64,000 bases of DNA from Thalassobacillus_A hwangdonensis (GCF_042675915.1 NZ_JBHTKL010000005.1:620001-684000); one strand, 5' to 3'. Counted from the stretch's first letter, positions 23,537 through 32,633 are shown. Program-made: numbers and translations. The notes: generated from the letters alone by a model not told the origin.

Positions 23537-23893
23537 TTGAAATCAGCTATTGAAACTACATTTGATGTCGTTGGTGGAAAATGGAAAGGTGTCATTTTGT
23601 GGAAGATGCTAGACGTAGAAACCATTCGCTTCAATGAACTGAAGCGGGCATTAGGCGGGAAAATATCTTCGCGTATCCTATCCAAGGAATTGCGTATGCT
23701 TTGTGATGAAGGTTTGATTGAAAGGAAGGACTACCATTCGGTACCTCCGAAAGTGGAATATTGCCTGACCGAATACGGCAAAAGTATTGAAGCTTTCATG
23801 GTTCCGATGAATGAGTGGGGATTGCAGCACCAAAGTAGAAAAGAGAGTAAAGGTGAAATGATCGTCAATTCTAAAAAAATGCAAAAAGAGTGA
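23537..23893 (+). CDS. HxlR/DUF24 family transcriptional regulator
   Basis: 118 residues. The winged helix is clear (TTFDVVGGKWKGVILWKML, RFNELKRALGGKISSRILSK, VPPKVEYCLTEYGKSIEAFM). HxlR proteins sense electrophiles, aldehydes or redox change. The TTG at 23537 has GAGAGG 8-10 bp upstream and gives the usual family N-terminus; the longer GTG start at 23474 has no ribosome binding site. The N-terminal Cys-Pro of many DUF24 sensors is absent (the sequence reads SAIETTFD). Cysteines remain at LRMLCDEG and VEYCLTE. Confidence 0.85.
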   Translation: MKSAIETTFDVVGGKWKGVILWKMLDVETIRFNELKRALGGKISSRILSKELRMLCDEGLIERKDYHSVPPKVEYCLTEYGKSIEAFMVPMNEWGLQHQSRKESKGEMIVNSKKMQKE

Positions 23894-24017
23894 AGGGATA
23901 CGTATGTTCACAAATTGTTCAAAAATACTCGCTGAAGTAGCATTGACGATTCTTGACGAACGAGAGAAAATCATAATATAGTATGTACCACATGGATTAT
24001 CCATGTTTACTAGGACG

Positions 24018-24057
24018 AAGAAAAGGATCGGGGCGCACCCGGTCCTTTTCTTTTTTC
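24018..24057. terminator. Terminator between the HxlR gene and pbpG
   Basis: GAAAAGGATCGGG (24020-24032) pairs with CCCGGTCCTTTTC (24038-24050) with one mismatch, followed by TTTTTTC. A separate short palindrome, ACATGGAT-T-ATCCATGT, precedes it at 23990-24006. Confidence 0.8.
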
Positions 24058-24071
24058 ATTTATAGATTTGC

Positions 24072-26144
24072 TTAAAATAACCAGTCAAGTAAATCTTTCC
24101 AGCTTCCACGCTTGTTCTCTTCTTTCTCCTTATCTTTTTTCTCCGATTTTCCATCATAATGATCACCGCAGTATTGATCAGGTTCTTTCCCTTTCTCAAA
24201 ATACATGAGGCGCTGATTCGGACAATATGGAGAAGCGCGCATCCCGGTTTCAGGATCGATATATACGCCTATGACATTGTCGGTCGGCTTGAACGTTTTG
24301 TATTCCTTTTCCGCATGTGCTTTTTCCATGAAGCCTGCCCAAATCTCTTTTGCGAATTGATGATCCTGGATTTTTGTCATCTCTCGACCATCATCATATC
24401 CGGTCCATACCCCTGTCACCAGGTCGGGACTGAAACCAATCATCCAACTGTCCGTATCGGTAGTACCTGACTTCCCCGCATAAGTGTGCGTCAACTCATT
24501 CGCTATACTTGCGCCCGTCACTGACATGTAGCCGTTCAAGGATGAATCGAACATTCCAGTCATCATATGGGAGACGACGAATGCCCTATCAGGATCAAGC
24601 TTTGTGGTGTTCGCTTCTTCAGGCTCGTGTTCGAACAATACGTGTCCATGCCGATCGGTTATTTTGGTGATCGTATGGGCTTCCTTAGGGCTTTCTGCAC
24701 TGGCAAGCCGTGTGTAGGCATCTGTCATATCATGGAGGGAGATGGATGCCGTTCCCAGCGCCAAGGAAGGTACGGAAGGTATTTTTCCCGATATTCCGAA
24801 GTCATGAAGGGTCTCCACTAATTTGTCAGACCCAAGAAACATATTCGTTTTCACTGCATAGATATTGTCCGATAGTGCGAGTGCCTGTGCCATCGTAATC
24901 GGTTCATCCGCATAATATCCGTTGTAATTACTCGGTGCATAGACTTCTCCATCGGCAAATTCGAAGTCGGTCGGTTTACTGACGAGCTGGGTGGTGGCAG
25001 TGAACCCTTTTTCCAAAGCTGTATAATACAAAAATGGCTTGATGGTGGATCCGACCATCCGCTTCGCTTGGGTAGCGCGATTATAAGGGCTGTCTTCATA
25101 GTCACGTCCGCCGACCATGGCTACGATCGCACCGGAATGCGGATCTGTCACCACTGCAGATGCCTGGATATCCGGGTTTGTTTTCAGTGAACGCTCCATC
25201 GTCTGTTCAAGCATCCCCTGGGTATCCGTCTGGAGTGTCGTATGAATCTGATAGCCCCCTTTCATCAACTCCTCACGGTCGATTCCTAGTAGACGTGTTG
25301 CATGCTGCGCAACGACGTCCTGAAAGTAAGGTGCGATGTCGGGAATGCTGAAGTCCTCCTGGCTTGCATAGGAGAGGGCTTCGTTAGCCGCCAGTTCAGC
25401 TGTTTTCTTATCGATGTAGTCGAATGTTTCGAGCTGACTTAGAATCAAGGCCTGACGATCTTCTGCATTCTGTTCATTAATAAATGGAGAATAATAGCTT
25501 GGACCTTTAGGGACACCTGCGAGCATCGCAGACTCAGCGAGTGTCAGTTCATCGGCATGCTTGCTGAAATAATAGCGACTGGCTGCTTCCACTCCATAGG
25601 CACCATGACCGTAATAGATCGTATTCAAATACCCCTCCAGAATCTCGTCTTTATCATAAAAGAGTTCGAGCCTGTATGCGTAGAGTGCTTCTTTGATTTT
25701 ACGGGACCAAGTCTTCTCGTGGGAAAGATAGAGGTTCCGTGCATATTGCTGGGTGATCGTGCTTGCGCCTTCGATTTTGTCAAGATTGCGGATATTCTTC
25801 AATGCTGCAGCAGTGATCCGTTTCAGGTCAAATCCCATATGATCATAGAAATTCCGGTCCTCTGAAAGGATGGTTGCCTGGACGATGTCAGGGGAGATCT
25901 CATCAAGGTCGACCCAATACCTCCGTTTGTTTCCGAAATCCTCTTCGATTACGGTTCCGTCTGCACTATAGTAGATCGTGTTCTGTTCCGTGACCAGGGA
26001 AGGTGGACCAGCGATCAGACAGTAGACAAGTAGAGTTGCAATTGATAGAAACATGAGTGCAGCCGAACATAGTCCGCTGATCAGACTATACTTCACCCAC
26101 TTTGGGTAATCCTTGGATAATAATCGCCTTATCCGGTCCTTCAT
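24072..26144 (-). CDS. pbpG: Class A penicillin-binding protein (PbpG type)
   Basis: 690 residues. A cytoplasmic tail and one membrane helix (~18-45) are followed by a GT51 transglycosylase domain (SEDRNFYDHMGFDL, GASTITQQYARNLYL, GYLNTIYYGHGAYGVEAASR). The transpeptidase domain has SxxK (VGSTIKPFLYY), SxN (SDN) and KSGT (YAGKSGTTDTDSWM). It polymerises and crosslinks peptidoglycan outside the membrane; B. subtilis PbpG acts in spore wall synthesis. The ATG at 26144 has AAGGAGG upstream. The frame extends 51 codons further through a palindromic repeat and is not coding there. The C-terminus is Lys/Glu-rich and ends WKDLLDWLF. Confidence 0.92.
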   Translation of the reverse strand: MKDRIRRLLSKDYPKWVKYSLISGLCSAALMFLSIATLLVYCLIAGPPSLVTEQNTIYYSADGTVIEEDFGNKRRYWVDLDEISPDIVQATILSEDRNFYDHMGFDLKRITAAALKNIRNLDKIEGASTITQQYARNLYLSHEKTWSRKIKEALYAYRLELFYDKDEILEGYLNTIYYGHGAYGVEAASRYYFSKHADELTLAESAMLAGVPKGPSYYSPFINEQNAEDRQALILSQLETFDYIDKKTAELAANEALSYASQEDFSIPDIAPYFQDVVAQHATRLLGIDREELMKGGYQIHTTLQTDTQGMLEQTMERSLKTNPDIQASAVVTDPHSGAIVAMVGGRDYEDSPYNRATQAKRMVGSTIKPFLYYTALEKGFTATTQLVSKPTDFEFADGEVYAPSNYNGYYADEPITMAQALALSDNIYAVKTNMFLGSDKLVETLHDFGISGKIPSVPSLALGTASISLHDMTDAYTRLASAESPKEAHTITKITDRHGHVLFEHEPEEANTTKLDPDRAFVVSHMMTGMFDSSLNGYMSVTGASIANELTHTYAGKSGTTDTDSWMIGFSPDLVTGVWTGYDDGREMTKIQDHQFAKEIWAGFMEKAHAEKEYKTFKPTDNVIGVYIDPETGMRASPYCPNQRLMYFEKGKEPDQYCGDHYDGKSEKKDKEKEENKRGSWKDLLDWLF

Positions 26145-26220
26145 CAATCCCACCTCCTTATGTAAAACAAAATAAAAGATTGATAATATTATGGGATAAA
26201 TCGCAAATAAATAAACATAA

Positions 26221-26272
26221 GCCGGGGGACAGTCCCTCACCGCTTTAACGCGCTGAGGGACTGTCCCCCGGC
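26221..26272. repeat. Large perfect palindrome (GGGGGACAGTCCC type)
   Basis: GCCGGGGGACAGTCCCTCA (26221-26239) and its exact complement (26254-26272) flank a 14-nt spacer, giving a 19-bp perfect stem. It lies ~75 bp upstream of the pbpG start. A GGGACAGTCCC core is frequent as an interspersed palindrome in Bacillales as far as I know. No T-run follows. Confidence 0.85.
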
Positions 26273-26414
26273 GCGGTGAAGCGATAAAGTATGTCATCCA
26301 CGGTCACCCTGCAAAAATAATGCTCGATTTTTCTTTCAGGATTCTCTATAATTTGATTGTTTGAATGAAACATAAATAAGGAAGGCTTTGAATATAGAAA
26401 GGGGCTTATCATAG

Positions 26415-27242
26415 ATGGGTACATGGTTTACAGAGAAACAGACGGAGAACTTCGGAATTACGGCGAAGATCAACCGCACGTTGGAAAGCAAGAAGACAGA
26501 TTTTCAGCAGTTGGAGATGCTGGAAACTGCGGAGTGGGGGAACATGCTCGTACTAGATGACATGGTAATGACCACTCAGAAGGATGAATTCGTTTATCAC
26601 GAAATGGTGGCACACGTACCGTTGTTCACGCACCCAAACCCGAAGAATGTGCTTGTCGTCGGTGGTGGAGATGGTGGAGTCATTCGCGAAGTACTGAAGC
26701 ATCCACAAGTGGAAAAGGCGACATTGGTGGAAATCGATGGCGATGTCATCGAATATTCCAAACAGTACTTGCCTGAAATCGCAGGCAAACTGGAGAATCC
26801 GCGTGTTGACGTGCAAGTCGATGACGGATTCATGCACATCGCGAAAAGCGAGAACGAGTACGACGTCATCATGGTCGATTCCACAGAGCCGGTCGGACCT
26901 GCAGTCAACCTGTTCAGTAAAGGTTTTTATGAGGGAATTGCAAAAGCATTGAAAGAAGATGGGATTTTCGTTGCACAGACGGACAACCCTTGGTTCAAAG
27001 CGGATTTGATCCAGCAAGTCGTAAGCGATGTCCGTGAAACGTTCCCGATTACGAAAGTTTACACAGCGAATATCCCGACATATCCAAGCGGATTATGGAC
27101 ATTCACGATGGGAAGCAAGAAGTACGATCCACTTAAGGTCAGCGAAGACAGGTTCCATGAGCTTGAGACGAAGTACTACACACCGGAATTGCATCATGCG
27201 GCGTTTGCATTGCCGAAATTTGTGAAAGATTTGACGAAGTAA
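26415..27242 (+). CDS. speE: Spermidine synthase (polyamine aminopropyltransferase)
   Basis: 275 residues. The nucleotide-binding motif VLVVGGGDGGVIREVLKHP is at ~78-96. DDGFMHIAKSENEYDVIMVD and STEPVGPAVNLFSKGFY cover the catalytic region. It transfers aminopropyl from decarboxylated SAM to putrescine. AAAGGGG lies about 11 bp before the ATG. The speB gene follows after 12 bp, forming the speE-speB operon seen in B. subtilis. Confidence 0.95.
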   Translation: MGTWFTEKQTENFGITAKINRTLESKKTDFQQLEMLETAEWGNMLVLDDMVMTTQKDEFVYHEMVAHVPLFTHPNPKNVLVVGGGDGGVIREVLKHPQVEKATLVEIDGDVIEYSKQYLPEIAGKLENPRVDVQVDDGFMHIAKSENEYDVIMVDSTEPVGPAVNLFSKGFYEGIAKALKEDGIFVAQTDNPWFKADLIQQVVSDVRETFPITKVYTANIPTYPSGLWTFTMGSKKYDPLKVSEDRFHELETKYYTPELHHAAFALPKFVKDLTK

Positions 27243-27254
27243 AGGGGGAGAACC

Positions 27255-28127
27255 ATGCGATTTGACGAAGCCTATTCAGGAAAAGTGTTCATCATGAGCC
27301 GACCGAATATCGAAGAAGCGGACGCGGTCATTTATGGTATGCCAATGGACTGGACGGTCAGTTTTCGTCCAGGTTCACGATTCGGTCCTAACCGGATCAG
27401 GGAAGTGTCGATCGGACTTGAGGAATACAGCCCATATCTCGACAAGCACTTGGAAGAAGTCAATTATGCAGATGCAGGAGACATCCCGTTGCCGTTCGGT
27501 AACCCGCAGCGAAGCCTAGACATGATTGAAGCATATCTTGATGAACTTCTTGAAAAAGGGAAATTCCCACTCGGACTTGGAGGAGAGCACCTCGTGTCTT
27601 GGCCGATCATCCAGGCGATGTACAGGAAGTACCCAGATATAGCCCTGATTCATATCGATGCCCATACCGACTTGCGCGAAGAGTATGAAGGGGAGCCGTT
27701 GTCCCACTCGACTCCGATTCGGAAGGCGTGTGAGTTGATTGGACCGGAAAATGTCTATTCATTCGGCATCCGTTCTGGAATGCGGGAAGAATTCCAATAT
27801 GCAAAAGAGAGCGGAATGCATCTTTCCAAATTCGAAGTAATAGAACCGTTGAAAAAAGTGCTTCCACAGCTAGCTGGTCGAAATGTCTATGTCACGATCG
27901 ACATTGATGTGCTTGATCCTGCTTATGCGCCGGGAACAGGCACTGCCGAAGCTGGAGGAATCTCTTCGAAGGAACTTCTTGAAGCGATCCACGCAATTTC
28001 AGCATCCGAACTTAATGTGATTGGTGCAGATCTCGTCGAAGTGGCACCTGCTTATGACCACTCAGAGAAAACAGCAATTGCTGCCAGTAAATTTGTAAGG
28101 GAAATGTTACTTGGCTGGGTCAAATAA
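27255..28127 (+). CDS. speB: Agmatinase
   Basis: 290 residues, ureohydrolase family. The Mn-binding motifs are present: GGEHLVSWPI, LIHIDAHTDLREEYEGEPLS and TIDIDVLDPAYAPGTGTAEA. It hydrolyses agmatine to putrescine and urea, supplying SpeE. AAAGGGGGAG lies before the ATG. The start FDEAYSGKVFI fits the family. Confidence 0.95.
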   Translation: MRFDEAYSGKVFIMSRPNIEEADAVIYGMPMDWTVSFRPGSRFGPNRIREVSIGLEEYSPYLDKHLEEVNYADAGDIPLPFGNPQRSLDMIEAYLDELLEKGKFPLGLGGEHLVSWPIIQAMYRKYPDIALIHIDAHTDLREEYEGEPLSHSTPIRKACELIGPENVYSFGIRSGMREEFQYAKESGMHLSKFEVIEPLKKVLPQLAGRNVYVTIDIDVLDPAYAPGTGTAEAGGISSKELLEAIHAISASELNVIGADLVEVAPAYDHSEKTAIAASKFVREMLLGWVK

Positions 28128-28136
28128 ATGGATAAA

Positions 28137-28168
28137 ACAGGACGTCCAATGAATGGGCGTTCTTTTTT
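28137..28168 (+). terminator. Terminator of speE-speB
   Basis: AGGACGTCCA (28139-28148) pairs with TGGGCGTTCT around an ATGAA loop, with two non-Watson-Crick positions, and is followed by TTTTTT. Confidence 0.65.
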
Positions 28169-28274
28169 GTTCTTTTAAAGAATGAACGGTGTCCCTTGTA
28201 TTTTCACTTGTGAATTTTTATAATAGTAAAGTTAAGAAGGACGTTCACGCTCAATTAATTGAAGGAGAGATTGC

Positions 28275-28718
28275 ATGAGTGAGGCACGCATCCCTGTAGC
28301 GATCAAACTGGTAACGGAAATCAGGGACGGAGGACGCAAAGAAAGTACGGTTATGGAGGAGTTTGGAAACTTGTACGAACGGGGCAATACTCAAGTTCTG
28401 AAGTTCACCGAACACCAGGAGGATCGTGAAGATATCCAGACGATGGTTACGATCCAACCGGAAAAAATCAGCATCAAACGGTCGGGAGCGGTCCAGATGC
28501 ATCAGATTTTCCGGAAAAAATTATCGACTGAAAGCAATTATCACCATGAATATGGTGTTTTTCATATGGACACGTTTACGGACCAGATTGAATACCAATC
28601 CTTATCAGAAGGAAACAAAGGTCGACTGTTTATAAGTTATCAATTGACACTGAACCAGGAAATGACGCAGCGCCATCGACTGACGTTGACGTTCAAGAAG
28701 GAGGCACCCCGAACATGA
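28275..28718 (+). CDS. ywiB: DUF1934 beta-barrel protein YwiB
   Basis: 147 residues. The sequence has the alternating beta pattern of the DUF1934/YwiB lipocalin-like family (IPVAIKLVTEIRDGGRKES, ISIKRSGAVQMHQIFRKKLS, LTLNQEMTQRHRLTLTFKKE). The function is unknown. GAAGGAGAG precedes the ATG. Its stop overlaps the argS start by 4 bp, the conserved ywiB-argS arrangement. Confidence 0.88.
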   Translation: MSEARIPVAIKLVTEIRDGGRKESTVMEEFGNLYERGNTQVLKFTEHQEDREDIQTMVTIQPEKISIKRSGAVQMHQIFRKKLSTESNYHHEYGVFHMDTFTDQIEYQSLSEGNKGRLFISYQLTLNQEMTQRHRLTLTFKKEAPRT

Positions 28719-30385
28719 ATATAGTAGAACAGACAGAACAGAAACTGAAGCAGGAAATCATAGAGGCGGTTCTTAAAGCAGAACTTGCAACGGAAGAACA
28801 AATGCCAGAAGTGATTTTGGAGCAGCCGAAAGACAAGACGCACGGTGATTACGCAACCAACATGGCGATGCAGCTTGCACGTATTGCAAAAAAGGCACCG
28901 CGTATGATTGCTGAAGATATCGTAGCGAACTTCGATCGCTCGAAGGCTTCCATTGAAGAAATCGAGATTGCAGGTCCTGGTTTCATCAACTTCAAGATGA
29001 ACAATCAATATTTGACCGACTTGATCCCTGCCATTCTTGATGCAGGTGAAACGTACGGAGAAAGTAACGTAGGCAATGGGGAAAAGGTTCAAATTGAGTT
29101 CGTATCCGCCAACCCTACTGGAACGCTACATTTAGGTCATGCACGAGGGGCAGCTATCGGTGATGCGTTAGGAAACGTCATGGGGAAAGCAGGGTACAAT
29201 GTTTCCCGTGAATATTACATTAATGACGCAGGAAACCAGATTCACAATCTGACCCTTTCCGTTGAAGCGCGTTACATGCAGGCGTTAGGAAAAGAGTGGG
29301 AGATGCCTGAAGATGGATATCATGGTAAGGACATCGTAGAACTTGGTAATGAACTTGCTGAAAAGCATGGTGCTGAATGGGCGGAGAAACCTGAAGCGGA
29401 ACGTCACAGCTATTTCCGTGAATATGGTTTGAAGTTCGAACTAGCCAAAATCAAGCATGACCTGGAAGACTTCCGTGTTCCATTCGATGAGTGGTTCTCT
29501 GAAACATCCCTTTATGAAGGAAGTAAAATCGAGCCTGCAGTTCAAGTGTTGAAGGACAAAGGTTTCGTCTACGAACAGGATGGGGCTACGTGGTTCAAGA
29601 CGACAGAATTCGGTGATGACAAAGACCGCGTGCTGATCAAACAGGACGGTTCTTACACGTACCTGACTCCTGATATTGCGTACCATAAAGATAAGCTTGA
29701 TCGCGGCTTCGATAAACTGATCAATATCTGGGGTGCGGATCACCACGGATATATTCCGCGTATGAAAGCAGCGATTCAGGCGCTCGGTTATGATAAAGAC
29801 ACATTGGAAGTGGAGATCATCCAGATGGTCAACCTTTTCCAGGACGGCGAAAAAGTCAAAATGAGCAAACGTACAGGTAAAGCTGTCACCTTGCGTGAAT
29901 TGATGGAAGATGTCGGCATTGATGCCATGCGTTATTTCTTCTCGATGCGTTCCAGTGATTCCCAGATGGACTTCGATATGGACCTTGCACGCTCAGAGTC
30001 CAATGAAAACCCGGTCTATTATGTGCAATACGCACATGCGCGAATCTGTTCCATGCTTCGTCAGGCGGAAGAAAAAGGTATCGCATTTGATGGAGCGTTC
30101 GATGCAACGTTGATCGCTTCTGAAAAAGAAGAAGACCTGCTGAAACGTCTTGGGGAATTCCCTCAAGTGGTTGCAGAAGCAGCACAAAAACGTATGCCGC
30201 ACCGTGTTACCCAATACGCATTCGACTTGGCATCCAACCTGCACAGCTTCTACAACGCTGAAAAAGTATTGGATACAGAAGCACCAGAACGGACAAAAGC
30301 CCGCATCGCACTCATGCAGGCCGTCCGCACAACCCTGAACAACGCCCTCAAACTAATCGGCGTATCCGCACCAGAACGAATGTAA
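28715..30385 (+). CDS. argS: Arginyl-tRNA synthetase
   Basis: 556 residues, class I synthetase. The HIGH-like motif is FVSANPTGTLHLGHARGAA at ~125 and the KMSKS-like motif is GEKVKMSKRTGKAVTLREL at ~375. The N-terminal additional domain and the C-terminal anticodon-binding domain with DALR motif (PHRVTQYAFDLASNLHSFY) are complete. It is translationally coupled to ywiB by a 4-bp overlap. Confidence 0.96.
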   Translation: MNIVEQTEQKLKQEIIEAVLKAELATEEQMPEVILEQPKDKTHGDYATNMAMQLARIAKKAPRMIAEDIVANFDRSKASIEEIEIAGPGFINFKMNNQYLTDLIPAILDAGETYGESNVGNGEKVQIEFVSANPTGTLHLGHARGAAIGDALGNVMGKAGYNVSREYYINDAGNQIHNLTLSVEARYMQALGKEWEMPEDGYHGKDIVELGNELAEKHGAEWAEKPEAERHSYFREYGLKFELAKIKHDLEDFRVPFDEWFSETSLYEGSKIEPAVQVLKDKGFVYEQDGATWFKTTEFGDDKDRVLIKQDGSYTYLTPDIAYHKDKLDRGFDKLINIWGADHHGYIPRMKAAIQALGYDKDTLEVEIIQMVNLFQDGEKVKMSKRTGKAVTLRELMEDVGIDAMRYFFSMRSSDSQMDFDMDLARSESNENPVYYVQYAHARICSMLRQAEEKGIAFDGAFDATLIASEKEEDLLKRLGEFPQVVAEAAQKRMPHRVTQYAFDLASNLHSFYNAEKVLDTEAPERTKARIALMQAVRTTLNNALKLIGVSAPERM

Positions 30386-30395
30386 GACTATTTAA

Positions 30396-30428
30396 TAGAG
30401 AGGATGTGGAACATTCATCCTCTCTTTA
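30396..30428 (+). terminator. Terminator of ywiB-argS
   Basis: AGAGAGGATG (30397-30406) pairs with CATCCTCTCT (30416-30425), followed by TTTAC. Confidence 0.75.
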
Positions 30429-30472
30429 CTATTCTTATTATTGAAATCAATTCCGTTAATACTATTCAAGCT

Positions 30473-30595
30473 ATGGGCGCATGGAAATGAGGAGACTCCG
30501 GTGGGAAAGTAAAGACAGACAAGACCCCACAGGTCGATAGACCGAGGAGGCTTGTCGTCTTCCCCACGGAAAGCGAGTCATTTACATGCGCTCAT
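30473..30595 (+). repeat. Palindromic interspersed element, copy C
   Basis: The core (GAGACTCCGGTGGGAAAG ... CAAGACCCCACAG ... GAGGAGGCTTGTCG ... CCACGGAAAGCGAGTC) lies between outer arms ATGGGCGCATGGAAATGA (30473-30490) and TCATTTACATGCGCTCAT (30578-30595), complementary at 16 of 18 positions. Confidence 0.85.
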
Positions 30596-30655
30596 CATTT
30601 TAAATATAGAAAACGGAATTAGGATTTCTTGTTTTAGAGATAAAGGAGGTAAACA

Positions 30656-31207
30656 ATGAAGATTCTGGTTCTTTCAGGAAGTTCAAGAAAAAACGGAAAC
30701 ACCGATTATATGATCGATCACCTGATGAACGGGGTGGATTATACCAACATTCATCTTGCCGATTACGATATGAAGCCGATTGAAGACATGCGTCACACCC
30801 ACGAAGGCTTTGCACCGGTCGACGATGATTATGAAAAGCTTCTACAGCATTTCCTTGACCATGATATCATCGTGTTTGCTACACCGATCTACTGGTTCGG
30901 AATGTCCGGAATAATGAAGACGTTCATCGATCGATGGTCGCAATATATGAGAGATGAACGGTATGATCTGAAAGCAGCTTTTGCTGAGAAGAAAGCCTAC
31001 GTGACTATTGTGGGCGGAAGTGATCCAAAGATCACTGGTCTGCCATTGATCCAGCAGTTCGGTCATATTTTCGATTTCGTCCATATGGATTTCATCGATT
31101 ATGTCATCGGATATGGCGTTAAGCCTCAAGAGGTGAAGACGGACAATGTGACCTTATCGAAGTTGTCCACATGGAACGAGCACTTTAAACAGCTGCAAAC
31201 CAAATAG
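30656..31207 (+). CDS. NAD(P)H-dependent FMN reductase-family protein (YwqN-like)
   Basis: 183 residues, flavodoxin-like fold. The FMN phosphate loop is LVLSGSSRKNGNTDYMIDHL at the N-terminus, and the second flavin loop is FATPIYWFGMSGIMKTFIDR near residue 80. It is likely a cytoplasmic flavin-dependent oxidoreductase; the substrate is unknown. AAAGGAGG lies before the ATG. It is followed at 53 bp by the XapX-type gene. Confidence 0.88.
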   Translation: MKILVLSGSSRKNGNTDYMIDHLMNGVDYTNIHLADYDMKPIEDMRHTHEGFAPVDDDYEKLLQHFLDHDIIVFATPIYWFGMSGIMKTFIDRWSQYMRDERYDLKAAFAEKKAYVTIVGGSDPKITGLPLIQQFGHIFDFVHMDFIDYVIGYGVKPQEVKTDNVTLSKLSTWNEHFKQLQTK

Positions 31208-31259
31208 ATATAGAATAAACCGCGCATACTGTAATAAATGACATCACGGGAGGAAAACG

Positions 31260-31439
31260 ATGAAAGAAATCATTTTTGCCCTCATCACCGGCTTCATTGT
31301 CGGTTTCCTGTTTGCAGGGTTCAAGCTTCCAATCCCGGCACCACCAGCGTTCGCAGGGGTTGTCGGAATCGTTGGTATTTATTTAGGATTCAAAGCATTC
31401 ACTTGGATTGGACCAATGCTCTCAACGATATTTAAATAA
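31260..31439 (+). CDS. XapX domain (DUF1427) small membrane protein
   Basis: 59 residues read directly. It begins MKEIIFALITGFIVGFLFAG, continues FKLPIPAPPAFAGVVGIVGI and YLGFKAFTWIGPM, and ends LSTIFK. Two membrane helices flank the LPIPAPPAFAGVVGIVGIYL signature of the XapX family. The function is unknown. GGGAGG precedes the ATG. Its stop (31437-31439) directly abuts the stop of the converging cardiolipin synthase gene, and its likely terminator lies inside that gene. Confidence 0.85.
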   Translation: MKEIIFALITGFIVGFLFAGFKLPIPAPPAFAGVVGIVGIYLGFKAFTWIGPMLSTIFK

Positions 31440-32633
31440 TCACAACAACCCACGGAATAAACGAGCAATCTGCTCGTTTATTTTTGTTTGAAGCGAACGG
31501 TTTTTCAGCCACTTGTCGTCAAATGGAATACTGTCTCTCACATCCTCCATAAAAGCTGCTGTCACCTCTTGAACAAACGTTTGATCAAAAATGATCGTAT
31601 TCACTTCTTTATTAAGGAACAGGCTCCGTCGATCGAAGTTTGCAGTGCCGATATCGCAGAATGCATCATCGACAGCAAATACCTTCGAATGGTAAAACCC
31701 ATTACTGAACCAATGTACATTCCCTCCAGCCCGATAAAGTTCTTCCATATACGGAATTCCCGCTTCCTTTACGAGGGGGTGATCGGATTTTAATGGACAA
31801 AGCAGTGTGATGGATACATTTCGCTGCAGTGCAAGCTTCAATTCATCCATCAATGCTCTTGATGGAATGAAATATGGGGATCCAATTCTGATACTCTTTT
31901 TCGCTTCACGAATCATCTTCAAAAACTCTCCTTCAAGCTCGAAGCCATCCGTGGGAATCACTCTGATCTCCATCTTTCCACCGGCATTTTCATCTGCAAG
32001 CGGTCCGAATTGCTGCTTGGTCGTCGTAAACCAGTCACAACGGAAGACGGCTTCTAAATCTGCCACAATACTTCCTGTAAGTCGCAGGTGATAATCTCTC
32101 CAATTACCGAAACGCGATTCTCTGCCGATATATTCCTTCGCCACATTGAATCCACCGACATACCCGATTTTTCCATCGATGATGGTGATTTTCCGGTGGT
32201 TGCGCCGGTTCAATTTATAAATAAAAAAAGGAAATCGAGGCTTTTCGACGAAATGAAACAATACACCTGCTTCTTTTAATTGATGGATGATTTTTTTTCC
32301 TAAGCGAAATCCGCCTGCTCGATCGACCAGCAGTCGCACGACAACTCCGCTTTTCGCTTTATCCTCTAATAATTGGAAGTATCGCTGGCTGATTTCATCT
32401 TTTTTTACAATGAAGAATAGCGTATCAATCTGTTTTTCTGCTTCACGAATATCCTGAAACATCGCTTCAAACAGCGCAGAACCATGCTGGTAGAACTGGG
32501 CGTATCCTCGTTTGCGGGGGAAGCGTAGAGAGTTGGTTGTCTTTCGGTGATTCAGTCTTCCTAATTTGAAATCAAGCAGGGCAAGTATGAATAGAATAAA
32601 CAGACAAGTGATTACAAACAGAACGATTTCCAT
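31440..32633 (-). CDS. clsB: Minor cardiolipin synthase (phospholipase D family, YwjE-like)
   Basis: About 397 residues. An N-terminal membrane helix (IVLFVITCLFILFILALL) is followed by two PLD domains with HKD motifs: NHRKITIIDGKIGYVGGFN near 150 and YHSKVFAVDDAFCDIGTANF near 320. It should condense phosphatidylglycerol to cardiolipin at the membrane. AAGGAGG precedes an ATG-ATG pair; the second (32633) has the better spacing. The position just before fadF matches B. subtilis ywjE-ywjF. The symbol is by orthology and less sure than the function. Confidence 0.88.
   Translation of the reverse strand: MEIVLFVITCLFILFILALLDFKLGRLNHRKTTNSLRFPRKRGYAQFYQHGSALFEAMFQDIREAEKQIDTLFFIVKKDEISQRYFQLLEDKAKSGVVVRLLVDRAGGFRLGKKIIHQLKEAGVLFHFVEKPRFPFFIYKLNRRNHRKITIIDGKIGYVGGFNVAKEYIGRESRFGNWRDYHLRLTGSIVADLEAVFRCDWFTTTKQQFGPLADENAGGKMEIRVIPTDGFELEGEFLKMIREAKKSIRIGSPYFIPSRALMDELKLALQRNVSITLLCPLKSDHPLVKEAGIPYMEELYRAGGNVHWFSNGFYHSKVFAVDDAFCDIGTANFDRRSLFLNKEVNTIIFDQTFVQEVTAAFMEDVRDSIPFDDKWLKNRSLQTKINEQIARLFRGLL
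31456..31486 (+). terminator. Terminator for xapX inside the 3' end of the cls-like gene
   Basis: AATAAACGAGCA (31456-31467) pairs perfectly with TGCTCGTTTATT (31471-31482) across a 3-nt loop, followed by TTTG. The T-run exists only on the + strand, so it acts on the xapX transcript while its complement encodes the last residues of the synthase. Confidence 0.75.

Noticed and set aside
26145..26297. 51-codon extension of PbpG reaching into a palindrome
   Set aside because: It translates the repeat at 26221-26272. AAGGAGG directly precedes the ATG at 26144, which starts a normal class A PBP.
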